Assembly: GCA_013397115.1 (NCBI GenBank)
Contig: VWZW01007177.1
Coordinates: 305,094 to 369,093, forward strand
Length of the DNA stretch: 64,000 nt
Direction: 5' to 3'
DNA from: Edolisoma coerulescens
Taxonomy: Eukaryota; Chordata; Aves; Passeriformes; Campephagidae
This document shows positions 1 through 14,700 of this stretch, piece by piece (position 1 is the first letter of the stretch; each line of letters begins with the position of its first letter). The notes beneath the pieces were generated by a model. That model made no database searches and was not told where the DNA came from. It saw only the letters and a program-made list of their open reading frames with translations. The translations under genes were made by a program, and so were the position numbers.

Positions 1-3000
1 TGGCACTTCATTCTTATTTCACTGATTTCCTTTCACAGTAAATGTGGCTAGGGATTTTCACGTAATTTCATGTAACTTATGCATGTGTGTTTTACAAAAT
101 TTCCTCTGCATTAGGTACAGGCAATGGGATCCAGCTGAGAAGAGTTTGGTGTTGTTCCTTTTGAACATCATGGGATATTTTGTAGGATTGGTTAAAAGGA
201 AGCAAATAAGCAAAGCTGGACCCTGAGAGACACCAAGACAACTAAAGGGCAAGGGAAAAGTCTTTGAAAGAAAAGAGAATTTTTGATTTTCAGTCATTTA
301 TGATGCCTTTGAGAGTTGTCAAGGAAGCCAGTGCTCAAATTCTTGACCATCCTTTAAAGGCCAGATTGGTTCACAGATCTAAGGAGCTCTCTAACAGTCT
401 CATCTTGAACATCAACCAACTCCTCTCCTAAGCTCTCAGGAAAGACATATTTTAGCAAGGCAGGGTGTGCCATGGCCAAGCAACCTCTTGAACGGCTCCT
501 AGCAAAGTGTTTCTAAAGATGAGTCCCCAAACTGCAGTCTGAATCACACAGGCATCAAGCATCTGTACAAAGCTGTCACCTTCTGTAGCAGCTGCTTGTG
601 TTGCAGCCCCATACCAAAGCTAACGAAGCATCCCACAGAGAAGTGGCAAAGTCATTCTTTTGTCAGCCCACACCAAATGCCGATGACTTGGTAAATCTGG
701 AAGAGGACCAAATCTCTGAGAACAGTGGCCAAAAATAATGCCTACTTTTCTAACACTTTGTCTGAAGTAATTCAAGTATCAAAACTGCTCACATCAATGC
801 AAACACATACATTAACTAAATGGGCAAGAAATATACAGTCAAAAATGTATCACAGTTTATAAAATCAATACAGCCTTCTTGATTTATTCTTCTGTTGCTT
901 GTTATTGTCATGCAAAAATGCCAGAGTCCAACTGCTTGAAGACCAAGCACTATTCAATGAGACTCAAGGCAGCTTTAGGCCAAACACTAAAGTTACACTC
1001 AGTTCCCATTTGAGTGTAACTAGTTGTCCTAAATGCAGCACAGTTTCTATTCCCTGACAGCACTGCCACATCCCTATAAACAGGAAGGTCTTGCCCATGC
1101 AGAAGAACTGGCATGTAGAGAGCAGCTCCTGCACACGTGGCAGCGCTCAAGCAAGCAAACGTGGGACTGATGAACACAAATGCACAAGAGCACATGCAAG
1201 CTCAACCATGCCTGTTTCACTGGTCTTGCTTTGGAAGAGTAGACATTCAGACTTGTCACATGGAAAATTGTAGGTTGCCCATGACAATGACAAATGATGT
1301 TGTTTGTAGCCACGAAGTGCACCGTAAGAGCAAATTGATGTTTGAGTTGTATGTGTTGCACCTACCCAACACGTGCAGACAGGCAAATTAAGCAGTCTGC
1401 CTTTGGTCTTGCATCCTCCCTTTTCTTAATATGCTGCCTTTGGCACTTTGTCTGTACCTGCCTGATCCAAAAGGAAGGGATTTACATTATCTCTGAAAAG
1501 CTGTACTACTGACAGGTAAAGGTGAAGCACTTGGCCTTGAGGAATATCCCACCCCCAATCCAGACTTCTCTTTGGGACCAGCAGCATCTGTGGATGTCCT
1601 TTGCCACTGAGCCCTTCCCTCCTACCTGAAGCCCAGCAAATCCAGGGGCTAGTATGCACCCATGAGGAATTCCAGCCCGACATTGAGCATGTAAATAGGA
1701 TTTGCAGGCCTTACAAGAGAGATGAAATTCATGTTTTAGTTTCAAGAGCCTACCAGATTTGGCTGGTTGGACTGAATTTTTAAAAAATATTTCTGCATGC
1801 AACATAGTAGGACTGCATGATATTGGTATTTCATTAAACCAAAATACCCAGTGCTGAGGGAGCTTCACTTTAGGAGTGATTACAATAGTTTTCCTCAGAT
1901 AGTGAGTGAGTGATAGATAAAAATCTAGTGGATGTGTAATACTGTCAGCAATCACAAGCACTGTGCACTCATCCTGACTCTCAGCAGCGCAACACAAATG
2001 GGTTATTTATCTAGGTCATTACAGCAGCATGTATTTATTGCTGTTACAGCCATTGCAACACCCAGGGTTTAAGATCTGGGAACAGACAACTCAGCTCCAC
2101 CATACAGGCAGTTCTATTTCAGGCACCCCTGCATACAGACGTGCCTCTTGCACTGCACAGCTCTTTGCAGCTCTTAGACGACAGTGCCCCACCAATGGCA
2201 CCACTGTCATTTTCCCCCTTCATTTTCCCCCTCCTACCTCTGAGTGGGCTTAGAAAATCCCTGGTTTTTTCTACCCAAACTCCACTCTTTACCCACTCAC
2301 GATCTAACTCCAACCTCACACAAGTCATTGAGAGACTCCTGTGATGCAAAGATCTTCAGGACCAAAAAAAGGGCAGGCAGAGTTTTGTGCGGGGCCAGGT
2401 AAAGCTTCTACTAAACAGGATCAACAGGCAAGCAAAAAAATATACTTCTCAAAAATCCTGAGCTCAATTTCAAACTCAGCTACTCCCTTATTTTCTAAAA
2501 GTAAATCACATTTACATGATGAATGGAAGATTTTTCTCCTTTATAAAGCAAAATTTTCTCTTGGATCAAGCTTGATCTGATATATACGTATATATATAGT
2601 AGCTCTAACTAAACCAGTTTTACCCTTCATATTTCTCAAAAATCCATTAATTTTCCAGCTAGCCTGGAAGCCTTAACTTTGCACATCTCACTCAGGTAAG
2701 TTCATGTCAGAGCTTTGCAAGTAGCTGTGCATTTCACAAGGCCAACGGGGGCAGGAGCTCCAGGTGGAGCCCTTGAAAAGACAAGACTCATTTATCTTAA
2801 AACTGCTGCTCCTTACACTTGAAGTGGTCTTTGCTTACAAGTAAACTTTTATCATTTCACTGAGATCAACACAACAAACAGCTGTACAGATTCTGACTCC
2901 ATTTGAAGACAAATCAAATTGGTATGATTTCCAAACTAAACAAGCTGGGAATCCTCATGCATAAAGCCTTATGCAAGACTTGAACTGCGAACACTCGGGA

Positions 3001-5605
3001 TTAATTCATTCTCCTGGAACAAGGGTCTAAAGCAAAAGAGCAGTTTTCTTGCTATTTTAAATCTGTGAGTCATGTTTCTACCTGCACTAGCATCCCTTCT
3101 TGGGAGTCAGGGCCAGGGGTGCAGGGGAAGAAGCTTTCACTGCATCCAAAGCTCCAGATTCATCTTGGTTTGCTCTTTCTTTCCAAGAGGCAGCTATTCT
3201 TTCTGTTCTTCTTAACAATAATCCCCCAACTTTCAAACTTCTACAGTCATGCTTTACTCTATGTTTCAAGACCTTTAATACTATTGTTGGCAATATTATT
3301 CCCAAAAGACACATCTCAGGCACTGAAATGCTTCTTTGCAGGTCTGAAGAGGTCTGTGAGATTCACGGAGGTGGTTGTGCAAAACAGAACTATGCCTGGG
3401 AAAAGAATATTTAAGCACATGAGTGGCTCCCAACTGATTCCAGGCATTCAGACACCAGTAATGAAGCTCTGGAAGAGATTTTCCTCAGAAGTCTAGTGTA
3501 TCCTATGTAAACCAGAACTAACAAGAATATTGGATTAATGTCAAGGAATAGGACTTGCTTCTTAACTTTTTCCTGCAGTTGGATGCAAATTGAAGTATAC
3601 AAATGGGAATGGCAGGCCCTTGAAGAAAGGACTCACTTCTGTTGTTTATAGTCTCATTCTTGACAGTAAATCCTGGTTTTGGAATGTAAGATAAATAACC
3701 TTGTCCTGTTGCTTTCTTGACACTTTATTGGGGGATTTATCTCACACCTGAAATAGTTGAGGTCAGTAACCGCTAAATTTACCTGTCATAAAATTGACAA
3801 TCAGTGTCAAAGGCACCCTTTTCCCCTAAAAAAATAGGATCTTACTAATAATATCAGCAGAGGCTCAAGATCAAATGTGGCAGGACATGGACAAAGTACA
3901 CAGCAACTGAAGCAGAGAAGCTCCTCCCGCTTCCCAGCATGACTGTCAGGTGGGGCCTGCAGAACCAAGCACCTCTGAGTTTGCACTGAATGCAGGGGGT
4001 TTATGTGCATGGATTGTTATTTGTGCTGTACCACAACAATCAGTGGGGCAGTAGGAGAAATTGTAAATCATACTTGTAAGGGGTGTGGCTTCCTCTCAGC
4101 TTCTCGCCCCTGCCACCTCTTAGATGACACCTGTTGCTTCCAAATGAGGAAGGCCACAGAATTTAAACCTCTCTCCCTCTAGTCCCACTCTCTTTGCCCA
4201 AGTGTGAGACCATCTGGCTTGGTTTGTGTGGATACAGGGCTTGCACTGGCCCTTGGCTGAGGCACAGCGTGCACATCAGTTGAAAATTTCCATGGGTGAA
4301 GCTGTTTTCTCTGCTTGGCTTTTTAAAGCGCTGTTCCTTTCCCCAGACCCTGACTCCAGAGAGAGCCAAAGACTGGATTTGTTGCCTTTATTTTAATGCC
4401 TTGTCTGAGGCTGTTTGCCTTTTCAACGTGTGGTTTCAGCCACGCATCTCCCGCTGACTAGGAGGGAAACCAGGCAGCTCGCTGCGTGCAGGAGGAATTG
4501 GAAGCTTACCCAATGTGGGGTTGGAGCCAAGGGGGCTGAAGCTCCAAATTCAAGCTTTCAGCCTCTTTGAGCACTATGTTTAAAACATTACACAAACTTG
4601 TTTAAAGCCAGAGGTGCTCCTGCTGACAAGCTGCGAAATGAACACAGCTCTAACAACAACGTGTAGTATTTGTTGATCAGATACAGGGTGAGCTTTACTC
4701 TGAAATGCTTTATAAAATCAAGGGGAAAATTGATTTCCTTGACTGTTCCTAGCTACAAACAGATGCTAATAAAAAGAAAACCTTCTTATCACTACAACTA
4801 CAGCATCGTAATTGCTGGCTGAATTCAGAACCATTCCTTCTTCCATCCCACACAGGAGATAAAGCAAAGCTGTGTATAAATGTGTCAAATGCCAAATGCA
4901 AAACTGGATTTGGGGAATCTCACTTCAGCATTGTCGTTCTTCAATGCTAAGGAAGCATGACTGATATTTCTCTTTTGGATGTAGATGTTTCTATCCCTTG
5001 ACTTTCATCACACACAAATTCTAGCCAGCTTCAACAGCACATTTAGAGACAAAAAACTCTTATCAATATAAGTATTTCAAGTAAAGATAAAACCCCATGA
5101 TGCTATGACAAGGAGCTTTACCATTTTTCAGGCTGAAGAACGTCTACATTTTCACAAATTCCTCTATCCCATCAACCCGGAACTAGGTTTAAAAAAAAAA
5201 AAACTTGAACAAGCAATTGCAATATCCAGCCTCCTTTGCAGTTCTATATATTTAACAGGAAAGTGCTTTCCCTAATGACAGAGTAATAAAATCTTTGAAT
5301 ATATCTGTCTGAAACCTCTAAAAAAGCCAAAGCATAACCCAATTATCCTTGTTTTGTCCTCTTATTTTTGCTAAAAATTTGAATGGAAAAGCAATGAGCT
5401 TTAACATTTGCTCACAACTGTATCAGCAGTAAGTACAGCTAACAAGGTAACCTGAAATCTCTGAGGCTTTGTGCTGTATCCGGAATAGGAAATTCAGTTC
5501 TGTTGTTGAAACCAAGCCAAATCCTTTGACCCGTTTCTCAGCTCGATATATTTAAACTTACGCTTTTCTTTTTCTGTGTGTTAAACCTCGTGAATGCCAT
5601 CTTAC
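1..5605. other. 3' intron or flank, no exon recognised
   Basis: This stretch lies past the last exon found. Six-frame reading shows only short open frames with no recognisable protein and no match to the remaining half of the second PH domain. It holds a short TA-rich tract around 2579-2599 and an A run near 5191-5203. It may be an intron leading to an exon outside the window. Confidence 0.6.
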
Positions 5606-5746
5606 CTGGCTGCTTCCTTGCAGATACAGAACAAGAGGTTCACTCTTGGGGATGGTCACCCACATTTTGTACCAAGTCTTCCCTTTTTCAAGGAACTGGA
5701 GGTAGCTGCTGAAGAGGCTGTTTTCAGCTGCAAGGATGCTTTGCTT
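5606..5746 (-). CDS. FGD3: FGD3 exon: first half of second PH domain
   Basis: The exon has 141 bases, 47 codons, phase 0 (residues 714-760). The acceptor follows a long pyrimidine tract ending TTAATCCAG; the donor is GTAAGA. It encodes SLFSSYLQFLEKGKTWYKMW then VTIPKSEPLVLYLQGSSQ, which are the first three strands of the C-terminal PH domain (FLEKGKTWYKMWV is the typical strand pair). Because a good donor follows, at least one more exon is required to finish the domain and provide the stop codon; I could not find it in 1-5605. A three-base shift of the acceptor (AG|AAG) would drop only Lys714. Confidence 0.93.
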
Positions 5747-8700
5747 CTGGATTAAGGGGGAAAAAAAAAGAAAACAGAGCTGTTTCCATTGATGTTTAAG
5801 TGTGCAAAATACTTAGAATTAAATGTAAAATACTCAAGTTGTGCAGAGTCAAATAACACTTGAGGGCAAATGTTGGATAGGCCATAACCAAATAAAAATT
5901 AATTATTATTATATACAACTAAGAAATAGCATAATTCCATGTAACAGAGGCAGAGGCTGAACCACCATTCCCAGTGGACATGAAGCTAAATTCAATTTCC
6001 ACCCAGTAAATTGAGAATGGTAATTAAGATGATGCAGCTCATTTCTTGCTTAGCAAAGTAGGCTGGGAGATTACTTCAAATTAATGCAAAGGGCTTATTA
6101 ACAGATCCTCTTGTGCATGGATGGAGCCAAATCAGAGTGCAAAAAAAGATTGGAAGAAATTGTTGTGTTCTGATAGAAAGCAAAGAAAATCAAAATTCCT
6201 GTTTACATTAGGATTTGCACAGAAGTCTCCCGAAGATTTCTGGCAGCTGCTAATAACATTTGTTAGGTGGCAATCTCCTCAGCTGCTACTAAGCTTGTTA
6301 AGAAAGTTTAATGTAAACAGAAGGGAAAGAAAAAGCCTGACTGATCTTTTCTTTCTATACACTGGCTTTCTTGCATTTTACCTCATCCTTTGAAGATTTA
6401 ACAAAAAAACTAGAAGCCCAAGCAGAGGAGGAAAAAATGACACTTTTCCTTGGGTTTTTAAAGCTTTTTGCTGTAATCTGCTTTCTGAATTAAAGCCATG
6501 GGTCACATTTCACTGGTTTGCCTCTCGGCTTTTCAGATAAACAGTGCTCTCTTTTCCCTGTGTAGGTGCAGGTTTTCACCTGAAACTTTTCCTACCAAAA
6601 CAGTGCTGTGAAGTTTGTCATGAGATACCATAGAGTGTATTGACACCCATGAAGATCTCATCATCTGTAGGCACAGCAGGTGCATACATCACAGAATCAC
6701 AGAATGGTTTGGGTCAGAAGGGACTGCAAAGATCATCTCATTCCAACCCCCTGCCACAGAGGCATATTACCATATCTGAAGGTTTTGATGGGGTCAGGTT
6801 CCAGATCCAGAGCTTTCTCTGCACTCTGCAGACGTGGCAGCTCAGGGCAGGGCAATGTGGACCTGCAGCTTTACCCCACTCTATTGCTGAGATCTTGGAC
6901 GTGTTTGGGTACAAAGCTGACAAAGCCCCCAAGCAACAGAGCTCACTCTGGGACACCATGCTGGTGAAAGCTTGCCTGCCCAGGTACATTTAGTATATGG
7001 AACAAAATACAACATGCTGGGAAGCAGAGCAGGGCAGGGTCTAAGAATCACAGAACCACAGAATCCCAAGTTGGAAGGGACCCACAAGCACAGGCTTGGT
7101 GCTGCAACCACTTCCTCGGAGAGTCTGTCCCAGTGTCCAACCAATCAACTAAGAAAAAAATTCATTTCAATAGTATTTTGACAGGATGTGAAATAAGGAG
7201 TGCAAAAGTATCCACTACATGGAATTAAAGTGGAAAACCAGATCTTATTTTTTGAATTGTTACTGTGCACAGCTCAAGATTGGAAATGCACCATAGTAAA
7301 AAGAAGTCAGAGGTTTTTCCTTCTTTTTTGTAACTTTAGAAGCTGAAGCGTAGCTGCCAAACCTGTGTGCATCCCTGTGTGATCAGCAGCCTGTGCTGAA
7401 CACTCACCAACTACAAACAGCAGCCAGTCTGCAGGCGTGTTCAATTGGTCAGAGGATTAAATATGACGGTGGGGTAGAACAGAAAACCAATTTGATTTGT
7501 TTTTAATAAATACACTAAAAAAAGAGAGAGCCTCACAATGTTTCTTAGCCAAAGACTGTACCTCTGCAGCTAATCTTTTCTTCTGTTCTCCAACTGCTTC
7601 CACCCCAGGGCTGCACGGGCTTGCTGGAAGCTGCAGGAAACACTCTTTACACACTCGATTGTGGCGGCTGTTATCTGCAAGTGGCTTAAATTCAGAGCAT
7701 TTTGCACAGATCACCTGTAACAGACAGATGGTGTTTAATCAGCCATGTTTAAAACACAACCCTTTATCAAAGAAATTGACTTGCAGAATGGTTGTTATTA
7801 AAGTAAAATTCTATGAAAACTAATGTAAACATAAGATAGAGAGACCAATATAATATTCACTATATTTACCGCCATTAATATTTAACTTGTTTGTGATCCC
7901 ATGCCATATACCAATATACCAAATAAAAAAAAACTTACGTCTTTGGGGGAATACTGTATGACTAACACCATGCAAGTTTGCGTTTCTTGTCTTTTCTTAT
8001 AAGCTTTTATAAGTCAGAAAGAGCTTCAGTTGATGAAGAAATTAGTGCTTTTTAATGGTCCAGGAAGGACAGATTTTCAGAATGAAAGCGGCTGACATTC
8101 CTAATCAATCAAGGATGTCCTGGAGAACTGAGGAATCCAGAAAGCACCAACTATTTTAAGAACACAATCCAATATATTTTCCATCAAAAATTATTTGTCT
8201 GCCTCAGCTGCCAAGAGCGTGCAGTGGCACATTGGGCCCGAGGAACCAGTGCCTGGAAAGAATTCTGGATCTGCAGTTCCAGAACCTGTTTTCATGCTAA
8301 AAATTTTTCTCTAACACACCTGCTCCAGGGGAGAGAAACTGTCCCCAGGGTGTCAGCCTGATGGACATCCATTCTGAATTTCTGTACCGTAATAACCACA
8401 AACCCGCAGCATACATACATGTTGTTGCATGGTTCACTGTAAGACTTTAATTACTATATGAAGAGGGCTGCCTTAATTCAGGAAGTGTTACCCAGACAAA
8501 AGCAAGAGAGCATTTTTAGCAACATGGTAGTCTTTCCTTGAGACAAATTAACTTCTTTAATTCTAATGCTATTGCCATGCCACAAGGCATTGCACTACAA
8601 ACAATGGTTTAACAATGAATTATTAATGATGTAATTCTTGTTATCTCTCTGTCCCTGGGGAAAAGCCATTATTTCATTTCTTTAGTAACACTGACTTTGC

Positions 8701-11700
8701 AATGGGATGTTTTAAACCCCCAGAAATGTATTTCATGATTTAAGCAATTATTAATAAAAACAAACCCAGAAGGTTGAAAATCCCAACTCTAGGGTAAAAA
8801 TGCCTCCTCCACAGCAATTTAATTTCAATTGCTGAGACTGAGGTTTCTTTAAATATCTTAACTATACGTTTAGATCTCTCTGCAGCTGAAAATTTATCTC
8901 TACTTCAAATGACTAATGTTATTTAAATAACATTACTCTGTCTTAGTTACATGAGGAACACTGAATGAGGTTTCAAGTCATCATGCAGAAATCGCTCTCA
9001 TCTTGGCCATGGTTATGATTTACAGAAAAAAAAGGGAATTCAGCTGTCAATAAATGGCACTAGGGGAGGTGGCTAAGCGCCTTCAGTGACCCAGCCTTGC
9101 CTCTGTGGCATGGATTTTCTTTGGTTTTTCAAGCAGGAGAAAACCACTTTTGCATAACCTTTCTTTAGGGAAAGAAACACAGAATCATGGAGTATGCTGA
9201 GTTGGAAGGGACCCCCAAGGATCATCAAGTCCAAGTCCTGGCCCCACACAGAACATCCCCAAGAGTTCGTGTGCCTGAGAGTGTTGTCCAAACGCTCCTG
9301 GAGCTCTGGCAGGTTTAGTGCTGTGACCACTTCCCTGGGGAGCCTGTTCCAGTGCCTGACCACTATCTGGGGGAAGAACTTCTTTCTAATATCCAGCCTA
9401 AACCTCCCCTGACACAACTTCAGGCCATTCCCTCAGGTCCCGGAAAAAGACCACAGAAAGAGATCAGAGTCTGCCCCTCCTCTCCCCCTCATGAGGAAGT
9501 TGTTGACCCCAGTGAGTCTCCCCTTAGTCTCCTCTTCTCCAGGCTGAAGAGTCCAAGTGCCCTCAGCTGCTCCTCACATGGCTTCGCTTTGCCATCTTTG
9601 TTGCCCTCCTTTGGATGCTCTCTAATAGCTTGATACCATCTGTAATATTGCATGTTCAGCTGTTCATTTTCAAAGAGCTGCTGTCTGGGTGAAGTGAGGC
9701 TGTCTTAAGGCCATTGCTTCTGCAAACAAACTACAGCCCCCTCCCCAGATACACACCCACCCCCAGGAAAAGCACCACCTTCCTTTCTATCCACTGAGGC
9801 ACTGAATTTGCCTTTAAACCAGCACAAACTGGGACCCTCGCACCAGTTTTACTCTTTCCCCCTGATACCCAGAGAGTAAAGCAAGTGGAAAAACCTGCTC
9901 TGTCAATGACTTGCCATGAACCAGAATGTCTTTTAGTCCCTGCACTGAAAAAATTAAAAATTATCTTCAAGGGTCTCTGCAGAAGAAACTCAAGAGCCAG
10001 CGTGCTGGGATACTTACTGCCCCACACTGCTTACAGTGGTGCCGCCTCTTCGTGATGGAGTTAAAGCTCTCGCTGCAGCTCTTACAAGACTGTTTCTCTT
10101 TGTCTCGCTTGGATTTGGAAGATTTCCTAGAGGAATCACTCTGAAATTAAAAGTACAAGTACGTTATTAAAAAATAATAATAATGTCAAAATTGTTCATA
10201 GAGTTCTACTGACAAAGATCCTCTTTGGGGTTCACACCATTTTAGGAAAGAATTTGCATAACTCTGCTGCTCGCCTCAGCTGGATGGCTGGCTCAACCAT
10301 CAGGGGTCTCTGGGGGGGACATTACGTGGTCTCAGCCCCTCTCTTCCCACCTATCTCCTTAGAGCCACGGAGCCATCTCCTCTCCCTGTGTATCAGTGAG
10401 GAGGCAGAGGAATGGCCAAGGTGGGCATCTCAAGAAAAGCTTCCCTTCCAGCACTCACATCTTCCTTTTTTAAGTACATGTTGACTTTGTGAGTGCATTG
10501 TAAACTTCCCTCCCTTGGTGGAGAGGAGATATGGAGATTTTGGGGAAAATGGCTTGACTGAAGAAGTGAATGGTGTTGAGAGTAGACTTTGCACCAGCCA
10601 ACTTCAAATGCTTAATTTAGGGGTTTTCTTAGGCTCCCTCCCAGCCCAAGATGGAGCATAAATCTCCTCAGGAAGGCAGGGACCTGCACTATCTAGGCGG
10701 CCAGGAAAGGTTAGCCTCTAGATCCAAGCCAGTACCTAAAGTCACTCAGCAAACCCTATTGAACAATTTTCTGATAAACCGAACCACATTACTGGATCCA
10801 GCATAAACTGGACTTCCCATGCCTGAAGGTGTTCAAGGCCAGGTTGGATACAGCTCTGAGCAACCTGGTCCAGTGGAAAGTGTCTCTGCTCACAGTGGGG
10901 ATTGGAACAAGATGATCTCTAGGGTCCCTTTCATCCCAAACCATTCCATGATTCTATGATTAACATTAACAACATGCAAATCACAAAAATACAACTTCAC
11001 ATGGAGCTTCAAGTAGATTTTCTGGTTTGTTTTCTTCTTAAAAATAAATAAATACTATTCCTCCTACCTAGCCAAGCTGGCTATGTGCAAGGGAGTAGCA
11101 GCTTCCTGAGGGCAAGACTGGGGCACCTCCAGCCAGGCAGCATCCACATGGAGACCCAAAGGATTGGCTGCACCATGTTCCTCTGGCACAGCTCTTTCAT
11201 GAGAGAGGTTCGATAACTCTTACTTTTTGCTTGCTTGGCACAATCATCTAGCAAACCACTGTGGAGAATAAACTTTTCCTCTAAAACAAAAGGGTAGAGG
11301 TATTTTACATGTTTTCTGGAAATCAACTGGTCAAGATCAGGTCCTTTGTAGGACAGAGAGATCATGGCTCCTTGACAACCCTTCATCCCAGGAAAATCCT
11401 GCCATTCACCCTAAGGTCTCACCTCAGTGGTCATGACTAACATACAGAAGCCAGTAATAGAGATTTTCAGGCCAATTAAAGAAAAGCTATCAAATTTTAT
11501 AAGCTGACACCGCTCCAATCTTTCAGCCTCCTCAAGTCTGCCTTGGATTCCCTGCTTAAAGAAGAAAGCATATTGTATTTCAGCAGAGCCACTGGAACCA
11601 CCCTGCCTTATAATGCTAATACACAACAAACCCACAACTAATTACCTCAATTGCATTGAATATTTTCATTTTTGTTGTCTTTTCTGTGGCTGCAATAGCA

Positions 11701-14700
11701 ATGTTTCAAACTTGTATACAAGCACATAGGATGTTTGGCAATTCAGATTGGTGAAGCGCAGTCACAGATTTGTTTGTTCAGGAAAATCACTATAACCCCA
11801 TAAAAACACATATTAATTGGTCATCAAAACAGAATGTCTACAAATCTAAGTCCTCCCACATTGGAGCAGAGAGCAGTATTTCACTTTTCTTGTTAAGAAC
11901 CAGCTACAACCACTACAACCGAATGAAACAATGCCTAGCATGAGTCATTGGCAAGTCTTTCCTTCCAGGCTCTATCAGACCCCTCCAAGTAAGGCAGGTA
12001 ATAAGGCCAGTTACAAAAGCTTTGACTGAGCAACCTCCAGAGTAACTTTTGTTTGTATCACACCTATTGAATAAAGTCATCTATTTCTCTCTCTGATTTT
12101 GATGTTAATGCAATTTAATGTTTTAGAAGCCTGATTATCCTTCTGCTAGGGAGGGATGTATTGCCCTTAAGTTGTCAGATCAGAGCATTTCCTCACTGGT
12201 CAGCCTTATTTTTTCTTGTCTTAATAGTTCAAATCTGCATATAGCATGACAAGGCTTTTGATTCTTACATTAACCACAATTGCACTGGTGTTACTGGAAT
12301 GGCATGAGCAAAAATGAGGACACCATCTAGCCCCATGAGCTCTGGAAGATAACCATGACAAATGCTAAACAAAACCAATTTTTGGCTTTCAGTAGGCACC
12401 TACATGTAGGCACCTACATAAGAAAAAAGCTGGAGTTCCTCTACTATGAATCATGCAGGCTGCTTTGTGTGGAAACTAGTTAATTTGGTTGTGCTTCATT
12501 AGGAATACCCATCACCTCCCACATGCATGCTCTTCAACACAGATAAGACTCAAGTTGAATATTTCCTCTAACAGATCTTCTACTTGACTTCCTCCTCAGA
12601 GTGGAACAGGCTGGACAGCGTCCACTGCCAAAAATAAATGACCCATGTATTGGACAAAGAGAGAAGGCAGAAAGCGTATTTTATTGGGCAAGATTTGTTA
12701 GGACAGTTCTGCATGAGCTTCTATCTTACACCATTATACTTTAGCTTGCACTGCTGCATATAACAAGCACTTAATACTAACGTCACTAATCCAAAAAGGC
12801 TCTGTCTAAAGATGTCTTTAAGTGTTTGATGAATACCAGCAATATTTCACAGTATTTCTCAATATTGTGAGAATACAGTGAGAACACAAGAGTTTGAAAC
12901 ATTGCTATTGTAGCTGCAGAAAAGATAATAAAATGAAAAAGTCTTTATTATTTGGCAAATTCCAGTGAGCTATTATAGAAGAAAGACTTTTTCAGTAATA
13001 TGCTATTTAACTGCTGACAATGAAAAAGAATTCTAAAAAGATTGCTTTCCATTCCTGTGAAAACAAGGAGACCTTCCTGCACTCGCAATGCCCTCATCCC
13101 ACCCAGTGATGGCTCAGGTGACCTTGCCACATACTCTTAACACATCATCTGAATAGAGAGGCTTTTGTAGCAAACAAGGACATGCATTGTAACTCACACT
13201 GTTCATCGTATTTGCAACTGTGTCCTTTATTACACGAGCTACTTTATTTACTGCTGATGCTTGTTAAAAGGGGTACTAACCCAGAGCTGCCCTCGCTTCA
13301 GCATCTTGATATTAATGAGCTTGAATAATTGTTATATTTCTCATCTTTCTCAGTATAACCAACTCTGTTTTGAAGCTGCTGAGTCTGACAGGAAAAAACA
13401 CTCACATAAAATCTGTTCAGAGCCAGGATATGCTTCCTTCAGACTAGGCTGTTTTGACCGCTAATTTGCTTTTACTCTACTGCATTTAACTCTCTAAATC
13501 TTGACAGTTTCCTCCAAATTTAAAATTTTGGTGGAAAAACAGCATCTATCCCAGCACGAGGTACAATTCATATGACTGCCAGATGAAGGCTCGTGGCTGA
13601 CCTTCTTAGAGAGACAGATGTCTTAGAGCAGACATCTGAACTTAGTGAACTATGCAGCCTCCATTTGCTTCTGAAATGCAGGGAAGAACCACCAAAAAGC
13701 TGGTAGGAACAGCAAGAAAACCAGTGGGCTTAGGAGACTGCTGTTACCATTATTAATTACTTGCTACACAGTCAGGGAATCACACAGTCCCAGAATGGTT
13801 TGGGTTGGAAGCGACCTTAAAGCTCATCTCATCCACCACCCTGCCACGGGCAGGGACACCTTCCACTATCCCAGGGTGCTCCAAGCCCCGTTCACCCTGG
13901 CCTTGGACACTTCCAGGGATGGGGCAGCCACAGCTTCTCTGTGCCAGGTATTCCATTCTGTCAGGGCCAGCAGGTAGAAATTCAGCCCCAATGTTGTTCA
14001 TGTAACTCATAGACACAATCTGATAAGACTCTTACATGAGCAGACACACGAGCTACAAAGCGGTTTCAATTCTTTTCCTTCTCATTATGCTCTTACAGGT
14101 GTATTTTCCATTTATAAATTAACTATTTGGAGCAACCCACAATGGGGTAGAACATCAGCAGGTGCTTCTGGAAATGCTTACTATAGGTGAAAAATCATTT
14201 TAAGTTACATAGAAAATTTTGTACTTCGTAATCTTTTGGTTTGTTTCTCTACATGCCAACATTATACATGCAAGGTTACGTGTAAGACCTTTTCCACAGG
14301 CTCGTATTTCCTCCTGCACATAGAAGTCTGAGCATAAACTGCACTCGCAGTGCAGAGCAGCAAGACAATTCAGCAAAGAGGTATCATGATGCTGCAGACA
14401 AGCAGATGATCCTTCCTGCAGTAGGATTTCACTGTCTGGTTATGCAAACATGAACACTGAAGAAAATCCCAGAAGCCTCTTGAGCAGGCTGGGGAAGCAC
14501 AGGAAGGAGTTCCCAGTTTGCTGGCCACCACTACCACCCAGTGGTTTGCATGAGAATCTGTTGAGCACACGATGTATTGCTTGTGCTCTCACGGAGCTGT
14601 TACTAAAGGGACGTCAGCATGCATCCAGCACTCTTAATAAAGTAATGTCAGCTTTCCAACCCAGCAAACTGGCTGGAGAGTTTATTTCCTGGTTTTTGTG

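Larger units (their letters stand above)
5747..7561 (-). other. FGD3 intron
   Basis: AT-rich intron between the PH2 and FYVE exons. It contains two CR1 pieces (6689-6770, 7044-7143). An open frame at 6121-6393 on the plus strand (90 codons, Lys-rich) has no recognisable product. Confidence 0.8.
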
